Shown one piece after another: positions 24,420 to 33,141 of a DNA stretch of 64,000 nucleotides. The stretch lies in the NCBI GenBank assembly GCA_944323995.1, contig CALUUN010000007.1, forward strand, positions 1-64,000, read 5' to 3'. Under the pieces are notes generated by a model, which saw only the letters and a program-made list of their open reading frames with translations, was not told the DNA's origin and searched no databases. The stretch comes from Candidatus Gastranaerophilales bacterium (lineage in GTDB: Bacteria > Cyanobacteriota > Vampirovibrionia > Gastranaerophilales > Gastranaerophilaceae). Both the position numbers and the translations under genes were made by a program. Position 1 is the first letter of the stretch, and each line of letters starts with the position of its first letter.

Positions 24420-25820
24420 ATGGAAATAAAAGTATCAAATGATGTAAAAAACCTTGCTGTTGACGTGCTTGCGATTAACATGTTTGAAGGCGAAAAAACA
24501 TCACAGGAGCTGGCAAACACCTATGCAATTGACCGTGACGGTTTTAAGGGGAAACTCGGCGAAACTTATCTTTTGCAGACATACGGTCAAATTCCGGCGC
24601 AAAAAATTCTTGTCACCGGATGCGGAAAACGTGATGAGTTCGGCGAAAATGAAGCACGTATTGCGGTTTATAAGTCAGTTAAAAAAATGCAGCAAATGTT
24701 TGCAAAAACTGCAGCATTTGATTTTGATTGCGGATTTGATTACGGAAAATCAGGTGCAATCGGTGCAATGCTTGCGGATTACGCTTTTGATAAATACAAA
24801 TCAAAAAAAGCAGCCGGATTGGATGAAATTACTTTTGCAAACGTACTTGAAGAAAGCGTAAAGGCCGGAATTGGTTTCGGTAAAGCAATGAAGTTTGCCC
24901 GCGACCTTGCAAACGAGCCTGCAGCTTATGCCACACCTTCAAAACTTGCTGAAATTGCGCAGAATATTGAAGGGGTTACCACAGAGGTTTATAATAAAGA
25001 CGAAATCGAACGTATGGGAATGGGTGCATATCTTGCGGTTTCAAAAGGAAGTGTTGAGCCGCCGAGATTTATCCATATGAAATACACAGGCAAAAACGTT
25101 AAGAAGAAAATTGCCATAATCGGTAAAGGCATCTGCTTTGATTCCGGCGGATTGGATCTCAAACCGCCTTCATCAATGCTTACGATGCGTGATGATATGT
25201 CTGGTGCAGCGTGCGTCTTAGGGGTTATGAACGCGTTAAAAGAATTTAACCCTGACGTTGAAGTACACGGTATTATTGCGGCTTGTGAAAACATGCCGGG
25301 GTGCGGGGCCTATAAACCGGGCGATATTTTAACAGCCAAAAACGGTAAAACAATAGAGGTTGACAATACGGATGCCGAAGGCAGATTAACTCTTGCGGAC
25401 GCACTTGTTTACGCGTGCGAACTCGGTGTGGACGAAGTTATTGACATTGCGACCTTAACAGGTGCCTGTATGGTGGCTCTCGGAACGGCAGCAGCCGGAA
25501 TTATGGGCAACGATGAAGATATGATTCACCGGATTATTGAAACAGGCAAAAACTCAGGTGAAAAATTCTGGCAATTGCCTTTGTATAAAGAATACTTTGA
25601 CAGCCTGAAATCCGACATTGCGGATATGAAAAACACCGGCTCGCGTAACGGCGGAGCATCTGCCGCAGGCGTATTTTTGCAGGAATTTGTCAAAGACGTA
25701 AAATGGGCACATATTGACATTGCGGGAACTGCATTTTTGGATAAACCTGAAAAAGAGTTTATCAAAGGTGCGACAGGTTCAGGCGTCAGAACTCTTTTGA
25801 GTTATATTTTAAATTCATAA
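24420..25820 (+). CDS. pepA: leucyl aminopeptidase (M17)
   Basis: 466 residues. Catalytic dizinc site: IIGKGICFDSGGLDLKP, RDDMSGAACVLG and the signature NTDAEGRLTLADAL. The N-terminal ~150 residues form the macro-like domain, with ILVTGCGKRDEF. It removes N-terminal residues from peptides in the cytoplasm. GGAGAG precedes the ATG. A strong terminator follows. Confidence 0.96.
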   Translation: MEIKVSNDVKNLAVDVLAINMFEGEKTSQELANTYAIDRDGFKGKLGETYLLQTYGQIPAQKILVTGCGKRDEFGENEARIAVYKSVKKMQQMFAKTAAFDFDCGFDYGKSGAIGAMLADYAFDKYKSKKAAGLDEITFANVLEESVKAGIGFGKAMKFARDLANEPAAYATPSKLAEIAQNIEGVTTEVYNKDEIERMGMGAYLAVSKGSVEPPRFIHMKYTGKNVKKKIAIIGKGICFDSGGLDLKPPSSMLTMRDDMSGAACVLGVMNALKEFNPDVEVHGIIAACENMPGCGAYKPGDILTAKNGKTIEVDNTDAEGRLTLADALVYACELGVDEVIDIATLTGACMVALGTAAAGIMGNDEDMIHRIIETGKNSGEKFWQLPLYKEYFDSLKSDIADMKNTGSRNGGASAAGVFLQEFVKDVKWAHIDIAGTAFLDKPEKEFIKGATGSGVRTLLSYILNS

Positions 25821-25827
25821 CAAAGAA

Positions 25828-25853
25828 GCGGCGGTCATTCGACCGCCGCCTTT
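25828..25853 (+). terminator. terminator of pepA
   Basis: GCGGCGGTC/GACCGCCGC stem with a 4-nt loop and a short T run, 8 nt after the stop codon. Confidence 0.85.
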
Positions 25854-25881
25854 CAAATTATTGCAGCAGAAAACGGATATT

Positions 25882-26094
25882 ATGCATATAAAAAACAAAA
25901 TCAAAATGCTTGCGGCTTCAAGAGGGGTAACTTTGAAAAAGTTAGCCGAACGATTGAGCGAACTGTCAGGTGAAGAATACACATATAACAGTCTGCTCGG
26001 CAAATTGAACAGAGAAAGTCTTTCCTTAAAAGAAGCCTTTTTCATCGCACAAATTTTGGATTACAAACTTGATTTTATTGATAATTTTAAATAA
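25882..26094 (+). CDS. small XRE-like HTH protein
   Basis: 70 residues: MHIKNKIKMLAASRGVTLKKL, YNSLLGKLNRESLSLKEAF and a final helix AQILDYKLDFI. The layout matches small phage-type lambda-repressor-like proteins that lack the usual C-terminal dimer domain. ATG 25882 is preferred to an upstream TTG at 25861. It converges on the amidase gene with a 4-nt gap. No target operator is evident. Confidence 0.7.
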   Translation: MHIKNKIKMLAASRGVTLKKLAERLSELSGEEYTYNSLLGKLNRESLSLKEAFFIAQILDYKLDFIDNFK

Positions 26095-26098
26095 TAAA

Positions 26099-27469
26099 TT
26101 AATCCGTTAAAAATTTTTCTATCCCGTCTGCAATAGCTTTGGCGCAGCGTTTTTGAAACTGTTCATCAATCAGCATTGCGTTGTCTTCGGGATTTATTAA
26201 ATATGCGACCTCAATCAAAATGCTCAAGGTATTTGTGTTTCTTACAAGAGCCAGACTGCCCCGCCGGATGTTGTCGTTACGGGTTTCGAGCTGTTTGTTC
26301 ATTTCAATCAGAATGTTTGCGGCAAGCAGTTTTGCCTGATTGTAATAGAAATAAATACTTGTTCCTCTGTGTTTGTTCGGATCTGCGCCGTCGCCGACGG
26401 AATTTCCGTGAATACTGATTAAAAACATTGAGTCGTTTTCATTCGCAATGTCAACTCTTTCCCTTAAACCGGTATACCTGTCCTCTGACCTTGTCATAAC
26501 AACTTTTGCGCCGCGTTTATGCAATTCGGCACGCAAAAATTTTGCAATTGCAAGATTAATATCTTTTTCTTTATGACCGCAGCATCCTGTTGCGCCGGAT
26601 TCATTCCCGCCATGTCCGGGGTCGAGTGTTATTGTGATATTTTTAAGCGGATGTTTTTCGTCAATTTTCGGGAATTTTCTTATTTTCAAAACAAAATCGT
26701 TTCCCTCGTAACTCCCGCTGTAACCCGCAAGTTTTGAGGTGCCGGCAGTTTCCGTGTAAGGAAAATTAAACTCATAAGTATTATCGGGACAATCTTTTAC
26801 GTTGTAGAATTTTAAAACAAAATTTTCACCTTCAATCATTTCGTAAGGTGTTTTTTTATCAAGATGAAAAACGAATTTATAATACTGCGGGTCATCAACA
26901 GAATCATATCCGGCCAGAACAGCCGGAGAATTCAAGTATCCCGCAAACGCTTTTACGTTTGTTTTTGCTATCCAGGCTTTTTTATTTTCGCCCAGAACTA
27001 CCCTGTAAAAGTCACTGATTTCGGCATCGACGGTAAGCGGTATGTCTTTTTCAAAATGCGACATCCTGTTAATTCCGCCGTTAACCGGTGTTGAGCGTAA
27101 AGGCGCATTATCGGAAGAAGTCAGAAACAGCTTTTTATAGTTATATTCAACGAGTTTGGGTGCGGTATAACCTTTGAACATACTTTTTGCCGGTCTGTTT
27201 ATTATAAAAGTCTTTAATTCATCACCGGATTGCAAAACAAATTTGTTTTCGCCTTCTTCAAGCTGAACAACATGCGCAAAACCGCCCGTGGAATGTATAT
27301 TCACCTGTACGCCGTTTATCAAAAGGATTTCTTTCGGATTACTTGACCCTGCAAAAAAAGTTGAGGGTGAATTTACGGTAACAATATTTTTTGTCGGATA
27401 AACAACGTCTATCGCGTATACAGCCTGTGCAAATAAAATTAAACTCAATATTATTAAAAATTTCTTCAT
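26099..27469 (-). CDS. N-acetylmuramoyl-L-alanine amidase (Amidase_3) with SH3-like region
   Basis: 456 residues: signal peptide (IILSLILFAQAVYA); a beta domain with SPSTFFAGSS and GGFAHVVQLEEGENKFVL; an SH3b-like segment (~118-180); then Amidase_3 (ITLDPGHGGNESGA, ISIHGNSV, LIEVAYLINPEDN) supplying the two His and Glu zinc ligands. It cleaves the peptide from muramic acid in septal peptidoglycan. The start at 27469 has TATTAT 6 nt upstream on the minus strand (27476-27481) and no ribosome binding site, so it is probably leaderless. Confidence 0.92.
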   Translation of the reverse strand: MKKFLIILSLILFAQAVYAIDVVYPTKNIVTVNSPSTFFAGSSNPKEILLINGVQVNIHSTGGFAHVVQLEEGENKFVLQSGDELKTFIINRPAKSMFKGYTAPKLVEYNYKKLFLTSSDNAPLRSTPVNGGINRMSHFEKDIPLTVDAEISDFYRVVLGENKKAWIAKTNVKAFAGYLNSPAVLAGYDSVDDPQYYKFVFHLDKKTPYEMIEGENFVLKFYNVKDCPDNTYEFNFPYTETAGTSKLAGYSGSYEGNDFVLKIRKFPKIDEKHPLKNITITLDPGHGGNESGATGCCGHKEKDINLAIAKFLRAELHKRGAKVVMTRSEDRYTGLRERVDIANENDSMFLISIHGNSVGDGADPNKHRGTSIYFYYNQAKLLAANILIEMNKQLETRNDNIRRGSLALVRNTNTLSILIEVAYLINPEDNAMLIDEQFQKRCAKAIADGIEKFLTD

Positions 27470-27577
27470 AAAAATATAATACACTTAATTTTCAAAATAA
27501 TAAATTTTTTTAAATTTCGTTAATAATTAAAACTTTTCAAGTCAGTTATGCTAAAATTAAAAAGCGAGGGGAATATT

Positions 27578-29317
27578 TTGCGTAACAAAAATCAGGAAAA
27601 CGAAAAAGAAAAACGGATCAGAAGTTTTGACAGGATTCTGGGACTTCTGCAATTTTTCTTTATAGGATTTGCGGTTATGCTTGCGTTTTATTTATTTGTA
27701 ATTCAAATAATTGATGTGGGCAAATATCGTGCAAAAGCGCGCAACCAGAGGATTAACCGTTCGTTTGTAATGCGCGGCGACATATACGACAGAAACGGAA
27801 TTAAACTTGCAACCGACAAAATTTATTCAGATGTGTACGCGCATCCGGAAAATTATGATTCCAAACCCGAAGAATTGGCGGAAAAACTTGCGCCTATTTT
27901 AAAAATGCCTTACGGAGAACTTTTAACCTTGCTCAAAAAGCCGGGGCCGGTTATCACAATTAAAAAAGATATTGATAAGCAAACCGCAAAAGAACTTGCC
28001 GCACTTCATTTAAGAGAAATCAGCATGGGCAAGAAAAACACAAGAACATACCCTCAAGGCAATCTGGCAGCTCATGTTCTGGGCTATTATAATTTTGATG
28101 CCGATATAGCAAACGGGGTTGAATACACCGCAAAAGATAAACTTGAACAGGTTGAACACGCTGTGAGGTACCAGCGTTCACGTGACGGAAAAATTATTTA
28201 TGATTTTACAACAGACCCTGTTGCAACAACAACAAACCCGAAAGGTCAGGACATAACTCTTACCATTGATGCGGCAATCCAGCATGTATGCGAAAAAGAG
28301 CTTCAAAAAATGATTGACGAAAAAGAAGCCTTGAGAGGTACTGCTATTGTTATGAATCCCAAAAACGGCGAAATTCTTGCTTATGCGGTTTATCCGACAT
28401 ACGATCCGAACAATTACAGAAATGCCAGCGAGCTTCAAATCAAAAACTGGTCATTAACCGACGTATTCCCGCCGGGTTCCACATTCAAAATAATTACTGT
28501 TGCAAGCGCAATGGATCTCGGTAAAATAAACGAACACACACAAATTCTTGACACGGGCAAAACCACCATAGGCAAATGGGTAATCAAAAACTACGATTAT
28601 GATATTCATCCGTATCCCGGAATGATATCACTTGAGTATCTTTTTGAACATTCAAGCAATATCGGCTCAATAAACGTAGCCAAAACAATGAGTGCAAAAG
28701 AGTTTTATGATATGCTCAAAAAATTCGGTTTCGGCCAGAAATCCGGAATAGATTTGCCGGGAGAATCCGCAGGACTTTTGCCGGCATGGCACAAATGGGA
28801 TAAAGGCATACAGGCTACAATGGCTTACGGATACGGAACTTCTGTTTCTGCAATGCAGATGGTAAGCGCTGTTTCAGCACTTGCAAATAACGGTGTCAAA
28901 GTAACACCGCATATTATAAAATACCCTCAGGAAGAATATGATCAAAAAATTCACTACACTCAGGTTGTATCGCCGGAAACCGCAAAAAGTATTACGCGGC
29001 TTCTTGCGGCAAGCGTTAATAACGGAAAATCTTCAATCAAAATGAAAAAATATAATGTAGCCGCAAAAACAGGTACTTCAAACAAACCCAAAGAAGGCGG
29101 TTCGGGCTACACCGGACTTTCATATACTTCGACAATAGGCTATTTGCCGGCGTCAGATCCGCAGGTCTTGATTTATGTAACAATAGACAGTGCAAAAGTC
29201 GGTGCAATCTGGGGAAACACCGTTGCAGGGCCTGTATTCCATGAAATTGCGGAGCAGACCGCAAGAATTTTAAATTTAAAACCCGATAAAACTCAAAAGA
29301 AAGAGGATGTAAGATGA
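27578..29317 (+). CDS. penicillin-binding protein 2 / FtsI-type transpeptidase
   Basis: About 579 residues: one membrane helix (LLQFFFIGFAVMLAFYLFVI), PBP dimer domain (RGDIYDRNGIKLATDK), then transpeptidase domain with SxxK as STFK, SxN as SSN and KTGT in AAKTGTSNKP. It cross-links peptidoglycan in division or elongation. I prefer TTG 27578 because GAGGGG lies 6 nt upstream and an extended -10 (TGCTAAAAT) lies before it; ATG 27548 is the alternative. murE overlaps by 4 nt. The adjacency to murE is typical of the division/cell-wall cluster, so FtsI is likely. Confidence 0.92.
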   Translation: MRNKNQENEKEKRIRSFDRILGLLQFFFIGFAVMLAFYLFVIQIIDVGKYRAKARNQRINRSFVMRGDIYDRNGIKLATDKIYSDVYAHPENYDSKPEELAEKLAPILKMPYGELLTLLKKPGPVITIKKDIDKQTAKELAALHLREISMGKKNTRTYPQGNLAAHVLGYYNFDADIANGVEYTAKDKLEQVEHAVRYQRSRDGKIIYDFTTDPVATTTNPKGQDITLTIDAAIQHVCEKELQKMIDEKEALRGTAIVMNPKNGEILAYAVYPTYDPNNYRNASELQIKNWSLTDVFPPGSTFKIITVASAMDLGKINEHTQILDTGKTTIGKWVIKNYDYDIHPYPGMISLEYLFEHSSNIGSINVAKTMSAKEFYDMLKKFGFGQKSGIDLPGESAGLLPAWHKWDKGIQATMAYGYGTSVSAMQMVSAVSALANNGVKVTPHIIKYPQEEYDQKIHYTQVVSPETAKSITRLLAASVNNGKSSIKMKKYNVAAKTGTSNKPKEGGSGYTGLSYTSTIGYLPASDPQVLIYVTIDSAKVGAIWGNTVAGPVFHEIAEQTARILNLKPDKTQKKEDVR

Positions 29318-30786
29318 AACTGGAAGAACTTATTGAATATTTAGATTACAAAGATCTGGTAAACTTCAAAAGCGTTGAAGTTTCCGGAATTTCATATAAC
29401 TCAAAGACAACCAAACAGGGCGACATATTCGTGTGTCTTGTCGGAGAGCATACAGACGGACATGAATATGCGCAAATGGCAATAGATAACGGTGCGGTGG
29501 CGCTTTTAGCCGAGCATCCGGTTGACATTAAAATTCCGCAGGTTATAGTGTCAAATACAAGACACAAAATCGCTGATATTGCGGACAGATTTTATTCAAG
29601 ACCTTCTTTGGGCCTGAACTTAATCGGCATAACGGGAACCAACGGCAAGACAACGGTAACCCATCTTATCCAGCGTATTTTTGAAGAAAATCATCAAAAA
29701 TGTGCTTTAATCGGGACTCTGGGCTACAAGTTATCATCAAACGGCGAATACAGGGACGCAAAGCATACAACTCCGCAGGCACCCGAATTGCAGGCAACTT
29801 TAAGGATGATTAAAGATGTTGAAAAAATTGACAACGTTGTTATGGAAGTGAGTTCGCACGCGCTTGAACAAAACCGTGTGGGCGGCTGCCGTTTTGACGG
29901 AGCGGTGTTTACAAACCTTACGCAGGATCATCTGGACTATCACGTGACTATGGAAAATTACTTCAACGCAAAGGCAATACTTTTCAAAAAACTCAAAGAA
30001 GGAAACTTTGCGGTGATAAATATTGATGATGAATACGGCAAAAGGTTTTTGGAAATTGTGCCGGAAGATGTCAGAAAATACACTTACGGAGTGAAAAATA
30101 AGGCTGATGTTATGGCAAAAGATGTTGAATTTTCACTCAACGGCGCCGAATTTACTCTTTTAACAAAAGACGGCGAATACAAAGTAAGCCTGCACATGAA
30201 CGGAATGTTCAGCGTTTATAACGTTCTTGCGGCAGTGACGGCTGCGATTGCACAGGGAATTGACATAAAAGTTGCTTTAAGAGCGCTTGAAAACGTAAAA
30301 GGTGTTGCGGGCAGATTTGAAGTTGTTGCCAAAAAACCTCTCGTAATCGTCGATTACGCGCACACACCCGACGGGCTGGAAAACGTTTTAAATTCAGCAA
30401 GAGAAATCACGCCAAAAGACGGCAAACTGATTTGTCTTTTCGGCTGCGGCGGTGACAGGGATGCAACAAAACGTCCTAAAATGGGAGCAATTGCGGAAAA
30501 AATTGCGGATAAAATAGTCATCACCTCAGACAACCCCAGAAGCGAAGACCCCCAGCAGATTATAACCGACATAATAGCCGGTTTAAAATCGGTAGACCCT
30601 GAAAAAGTTACGGTAGAACCCGACAGGGGCCGGGCCATTGAACTTTTGAAAACAATTTCAAATAATAATGACGTAATCATAATTGCAGGCAAGGGTCATG
30701 AAGATTATCAGATATTAAAAGACAAAACAATCCACTTTGATGACCGCGAAGAAGCCCGCAGAGTTTTTGAAGGAACGGCAGTATGA
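29314..30786 (+). CDS. murE: UDP-MurNAc-tripeptide synthetase
   Basis: 490 residues. P-loop GITGTNGKTTVTHLI, substrate motif HTTPQAPELQ, VSSHAL and the C-terminal ITSDNPRSEDP. DNPR indicates meso-diaminopimelate as the added amino acid, so the wall is DAP-type. It overlaps the PBP and nagA genes by 4 nt on either side, forming one operon. Confidence 0.96.
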   Translation: MKLEELIEYLDYKDLVNFKSVEVSGISYNSKTTKQGDIFVCLVGEHTDGHEYAQMAIDNGAVALLAEHPVDIKIPQVIVSNTRHKIADIADRFYSRPSLGLNLIGITGTNGKTTVTHLIQRIFEENHQKCALIGTLGYKLSSNGEYRDAKHTTPQAPELQATLRMIKDVEKIDNVVMEVSSHALEQNRVGGCRFDGAVFTNLTQDHLDYHVTMENYFNAKAILFKKLKEGNFAVINIDDEYGKRFLEIVPEDVRKYTYGVKNKADVMAKDVEFSLNGAEFTLLTKDGEYKVSLHMNGMFSVYNVLAAVTAAIAQGIDIKVALRALENVKGVAGRFEVVAKKPLVIVDYAHTPDGLENVLNSAREITPKDGKLICLFGCGGDRDATKRPKMGAIAEKIADKIVITSDNPRSEDPQQIITDIIAGLKSVDPEKVTVEPDRGRAIELLKTISNNNDVIIIAGKGHEDYQILKDKTIHFDDREEARRVFEGTAV

Positions 30787-31700
30787 AAACAAAACTACTA
30801 ATCGAACAGCATTTTCACGGTGCTTTCGGAATTAATTTCAACAACTGTACGGTTGACGATGTTCTCTATCTTGCAAAAGAAATCACAAAGTACGGGATTT
30901 ACGGAATTTTTCCGACGCTTGCAACCGATACGGTCGAAAATATTAAAAAGCAAATTTCAATAATCAAGCAGGCTGCGGGTATGCATACTCCTGATACCGC
31001 AAAAATTTTCGGTGTGCATCTTGAAGGGATTTTTCTTAACCCTGAAAAAAAAGGTATTCATGATGAAAAACTCTTTTTAAAACCGACAATCGAAAATTAC
31101 AAACTCATTGAAGATGATTTTATAAAAATTTTGACCTACGCGCCGGAATTTGACGAAAACTATGCACTTGCAAAATACCTTTTGACAAAAGATGTAAAAA
31201 TTCAGGCCGGACACTGTACCGGCGGGGATTTGTCCTATTGCGACGGTGCAACACATCTTTTTAATGCAATGTCGGGTGTTGTACAGAGGGGAACTTCAAC
31301 AGCATTGACCGCTTTGACTGATGACAGTATTTTTACGGAAATCATTGCAGACGGCGTGCACGTTTCGGATTCTATTCTGCGGCTGGTGTTTAAGGCAAAA
31401 CCCGCTGACAAAATTCTTCTCGTGTCTGATTGCCTGCCGATTACAAAAAGCAGCTTAAAACAGATGGAATTTGAGGGCGAAACAATTTATTTTGACGGCG
31501 AAAAAGCGACTTCAAAAGACGGAACCCTTGCAGGCAGTACAAAATTGCTTCCGGATATTATAAAACGTCTGGGGCTTATGGGGCTTTTTACGCCGCAGCT
31601 GGTCGAAAACACGCACAAATACCACAATATTGAACTTGACGGCGAAATTGAATGGGATGATAATTTTAATATTGTAAAAGTTGTGCCTTTCGGAGGCTGA
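30783..31700 (+). CDS. nagA: N-acetylglucosamine-6-phosphate deacetylase, minimal form
   Basis: 305 residues against ~380 in typical NagA. The TIM-barrel core is retained: EQHFHGAFG near the start, GVHLEGIFLNPEKKG, QAGHCTGGD, THLFNAMS, IADGVHVS and VSDCLPI. The small beta-sandwich formed by the two termini is largely missing, as the protein begins almost at the metal motif. It would deacetylate GlcNAc-6-P from wall recycling; its operon partners murE and PBP support that. A diverged amidohydrolase with related substrate is the alternative. Confidence 0.85.
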   Translation: MKTKLLIEQHFHGAFGINFNNCTVDDVLYLAKEITKYGIYGIFPTLATDTVENIKKQISIIKQAAGMHTPDTAKIFGVHLEGIFLNPEKKGIHDEKLFLKPTIENYKLIEDDFIKILTYAPEFDENYALAKYLLTKDVKIQAGHCTGGDLSYCDGATHLFNAMSGVVQRGTSTALTALTDDSIFTEIIADGVHVSDSILRLVFKAKPADKILLVSDCLPITKSSLKQMEFEGETIYFDGEKATSKDGTLAGSTKLLPDIIKRLGLMGLFTPQLVENTHKYHNIELDGEIEWDDNFNIVKVVPFGG

Positions 31701-32765
31701 ATGAAAAAATTATCCGATTTTGCAGAAGATATAAACAAATGTTCCAGATGCGGCAAGTGTCAGGAAGTTTGTCCTGTTTACAAACTTACCGGAAACGACT
31801 GCGCTGTTTCGCGCGGAAAATTTGCTATGCTGTCCGGAGTTTTGAAAGGTGATTTGAAACTCAACAAAACAATCGAAAAATACCTTGATATGTGTATCAA
31901 ATGCGGCAAATGCAGAGATTTTTGCCCGTCGGATATTGATGTTTGCGAAATTTTCAATACCGCAAAATCTGAGTATGTTAAAGATAAATTCTACGGCAAA
32001 ATCACCGGATTTTTGCAATCCAAAAGAATTTTTAACAACTTTTTGAAACTCGGCCGTTTTTTTAAACGTGCAAAAAATAACCTTAAAGGTAATACCAAAC
32101 TCCTGTATTTTACAGGATGTGTGAACAAAATTTATCCAAAGTCCGAAAACGCAATGAAAAAAGTTCTTGCGCATTATGACGTTGAATTAATTGAAAAAGA
32201 TTTTGACTGCTGCGGGGTGCCTTTTCTCTCAAGCGGAAACCTTGAACGCTATGAACAGGCAAAAAAATACAATACCGAACTTTTAAAAGGTGATTACGCA
32301 TACATCATAACCGATTGCGCAAGCTGCGAGAGCGCCCTGAAAAATTACGATTTGCCGGACAGTAATGTAATAAATATCTGTCATTTCCTTGCAATTCAAA
32401 AGAAAAAATTCCTCTTTAAAAAACCGCTCAAAGTAACATTCCACAAACCCTGCCATCTGAAATCCGATGCGTTTTTAAAACCCCTTTTTGCACAATGCGA
32501 AAACGTCGAATATATAAAAGCTGAAAACTATGACGAATGCTGCGGGTTTGCGGGCGAATTTGCATTACGCAATCCGAAACTTTCATTCGCGCTTTCCCGC
32601 AAAAAGGCCGAAAACCTCGCTAAAACAGGTGCTGATATAATTTTAACAGCCTGCCCCGCCTGCATAATGGGTATCCGTCAAGGATTTGCAGGTAAAAAAC
32701 ACCCTAAAATAATGAATATTATTGAATTTCTGGCGCTGGCTGATGAAATTATTGAGGATAAATAG
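31701..32765 (+). CDS. GlcF-like iron-sulfur protein
   Basis: 354 residues: two ferredoxin-type 4Fe-4S motifs (CSRCGKCQEVCP and CIKCGKCRDFCP) and two CCG domains (DCCGVPFLSSG and ECCGFAGEF). This matches glycolate oxidase subunit GlcF and heterodisulfide reductase HdrD-type electron carriers. No GlcD/GlcE gene is nearby. It starts 1 nt after nagA, closing the PBP-murE-nagA operon, and its 3' end overlaps the convergent XRE gene by 17 nt. Confidence 0.87.
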   Translation: MKKLSDFAEDINKCSRCGKCQEVCPVYKLTGNDCAVSRGKFAMLSGVLKGDLKLNKTIEKYLDMCIKCGKCRDFCPSDIDVCEIFNTAKSEYVKDKFYGKITGFLQSKRIFNNFLKLGRFFKRAKNNLKGNTKLLYFTGCVNKIYPKSENAMKKVLAHYDVELIEKDFDCCGVPFLSSGNLERYEQAKKYNTELLKGDYAYIITDCASCESALKNYDLPDSNVINICHFLAIQKKKFLFKKPLKVTFHKPCHLKSDAFLKPLFAQCENVEYIKAENYDECCGFAGEFALRNPKLSFALSRKKAENLAKTGADIILTACPACIMGIRQGFAGKKHPKIMNIIEFLALADEIIEDK

Positions 32766-32964
32766 TATTTAAATCAATGCCCAGAGCCTTGCATATACGA
32801 ATGACAATAACAATTGTCGGATTTGCTTTGCGGTTTTCTATCATATTCAGATATTTTGTTGATATATCAACCATCTCCGCCAATTTTTCCTGCGAAATTC
32901 TGCGCTGTAAACGAGCTAGACGTATATTATCAGAAACCTTATCCAGAATTGCTCTATCAATCAT
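32749..32964 (-). CDS. XRE-family regulator divergent from prepilin gene
   Basis: 71 residues from ATG 32964: a compact HTH (NIRLARLQRRISQEKLAEMV, STKYLNMIENRKANPT) and helix IRICKALGIDLNTIY. It faces the prepilin gene at 33142 across inverted repeats, mirroring the pair at 50497-51909. Longer start at 33015 would cover the opposing promoter and is less likely. The 3' end overlaps the GlcF-like gene. Confidence 0.87.
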   Translation of the reverse strand: MIDRAILDKVSDNIRLARLQRRISQEKLAEMVDISTKYLNMIENRKANPTIVIVIRICKALGIDLNTIYPQ

Positions 32965-32983
32965 ACGTACTATTTTACACAGG

Positions 32984-33011
32984 TTGACAAAATAAATATA
33001 TCTATTATAAT
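32984..33011 (+). promoter_or_regulatory. upstream promoter of the prepilin gene
   Basis: TTGACA (32984-32989), 16-nt spacer, TATAAT (33006-33011). The -10 box is part of an inverted repeat TATAATTC (33006-33013)/GAATTATA (33022-33029), a likely operator. Confidence 0.7.
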
Positions 33012-33077
33012 TCATGTTATAGAATTATATTCATATAATTAGAATTATATTTCAAAACAAAAGAAATATACTGCCTG

Positions 33078-33106
33078 TTGCAATTTTGCAAATAATAAAC
33101 TATAAT
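33078..33106 (+). promoter_or_regulatory. proximal promoter of the prepilin gene
   Basis: TTGCAA (33078-33083), 17-nt spacer, TATAAT (33101-33106); the leader to ATG 33142 carries AAGGAG. Two tandem promoters suggest conditional control. Confidence 0.7.
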
Positions 33107-33141
33107 TCAAATATACCAAACTATAAGTAAGGAGAAAGAAA

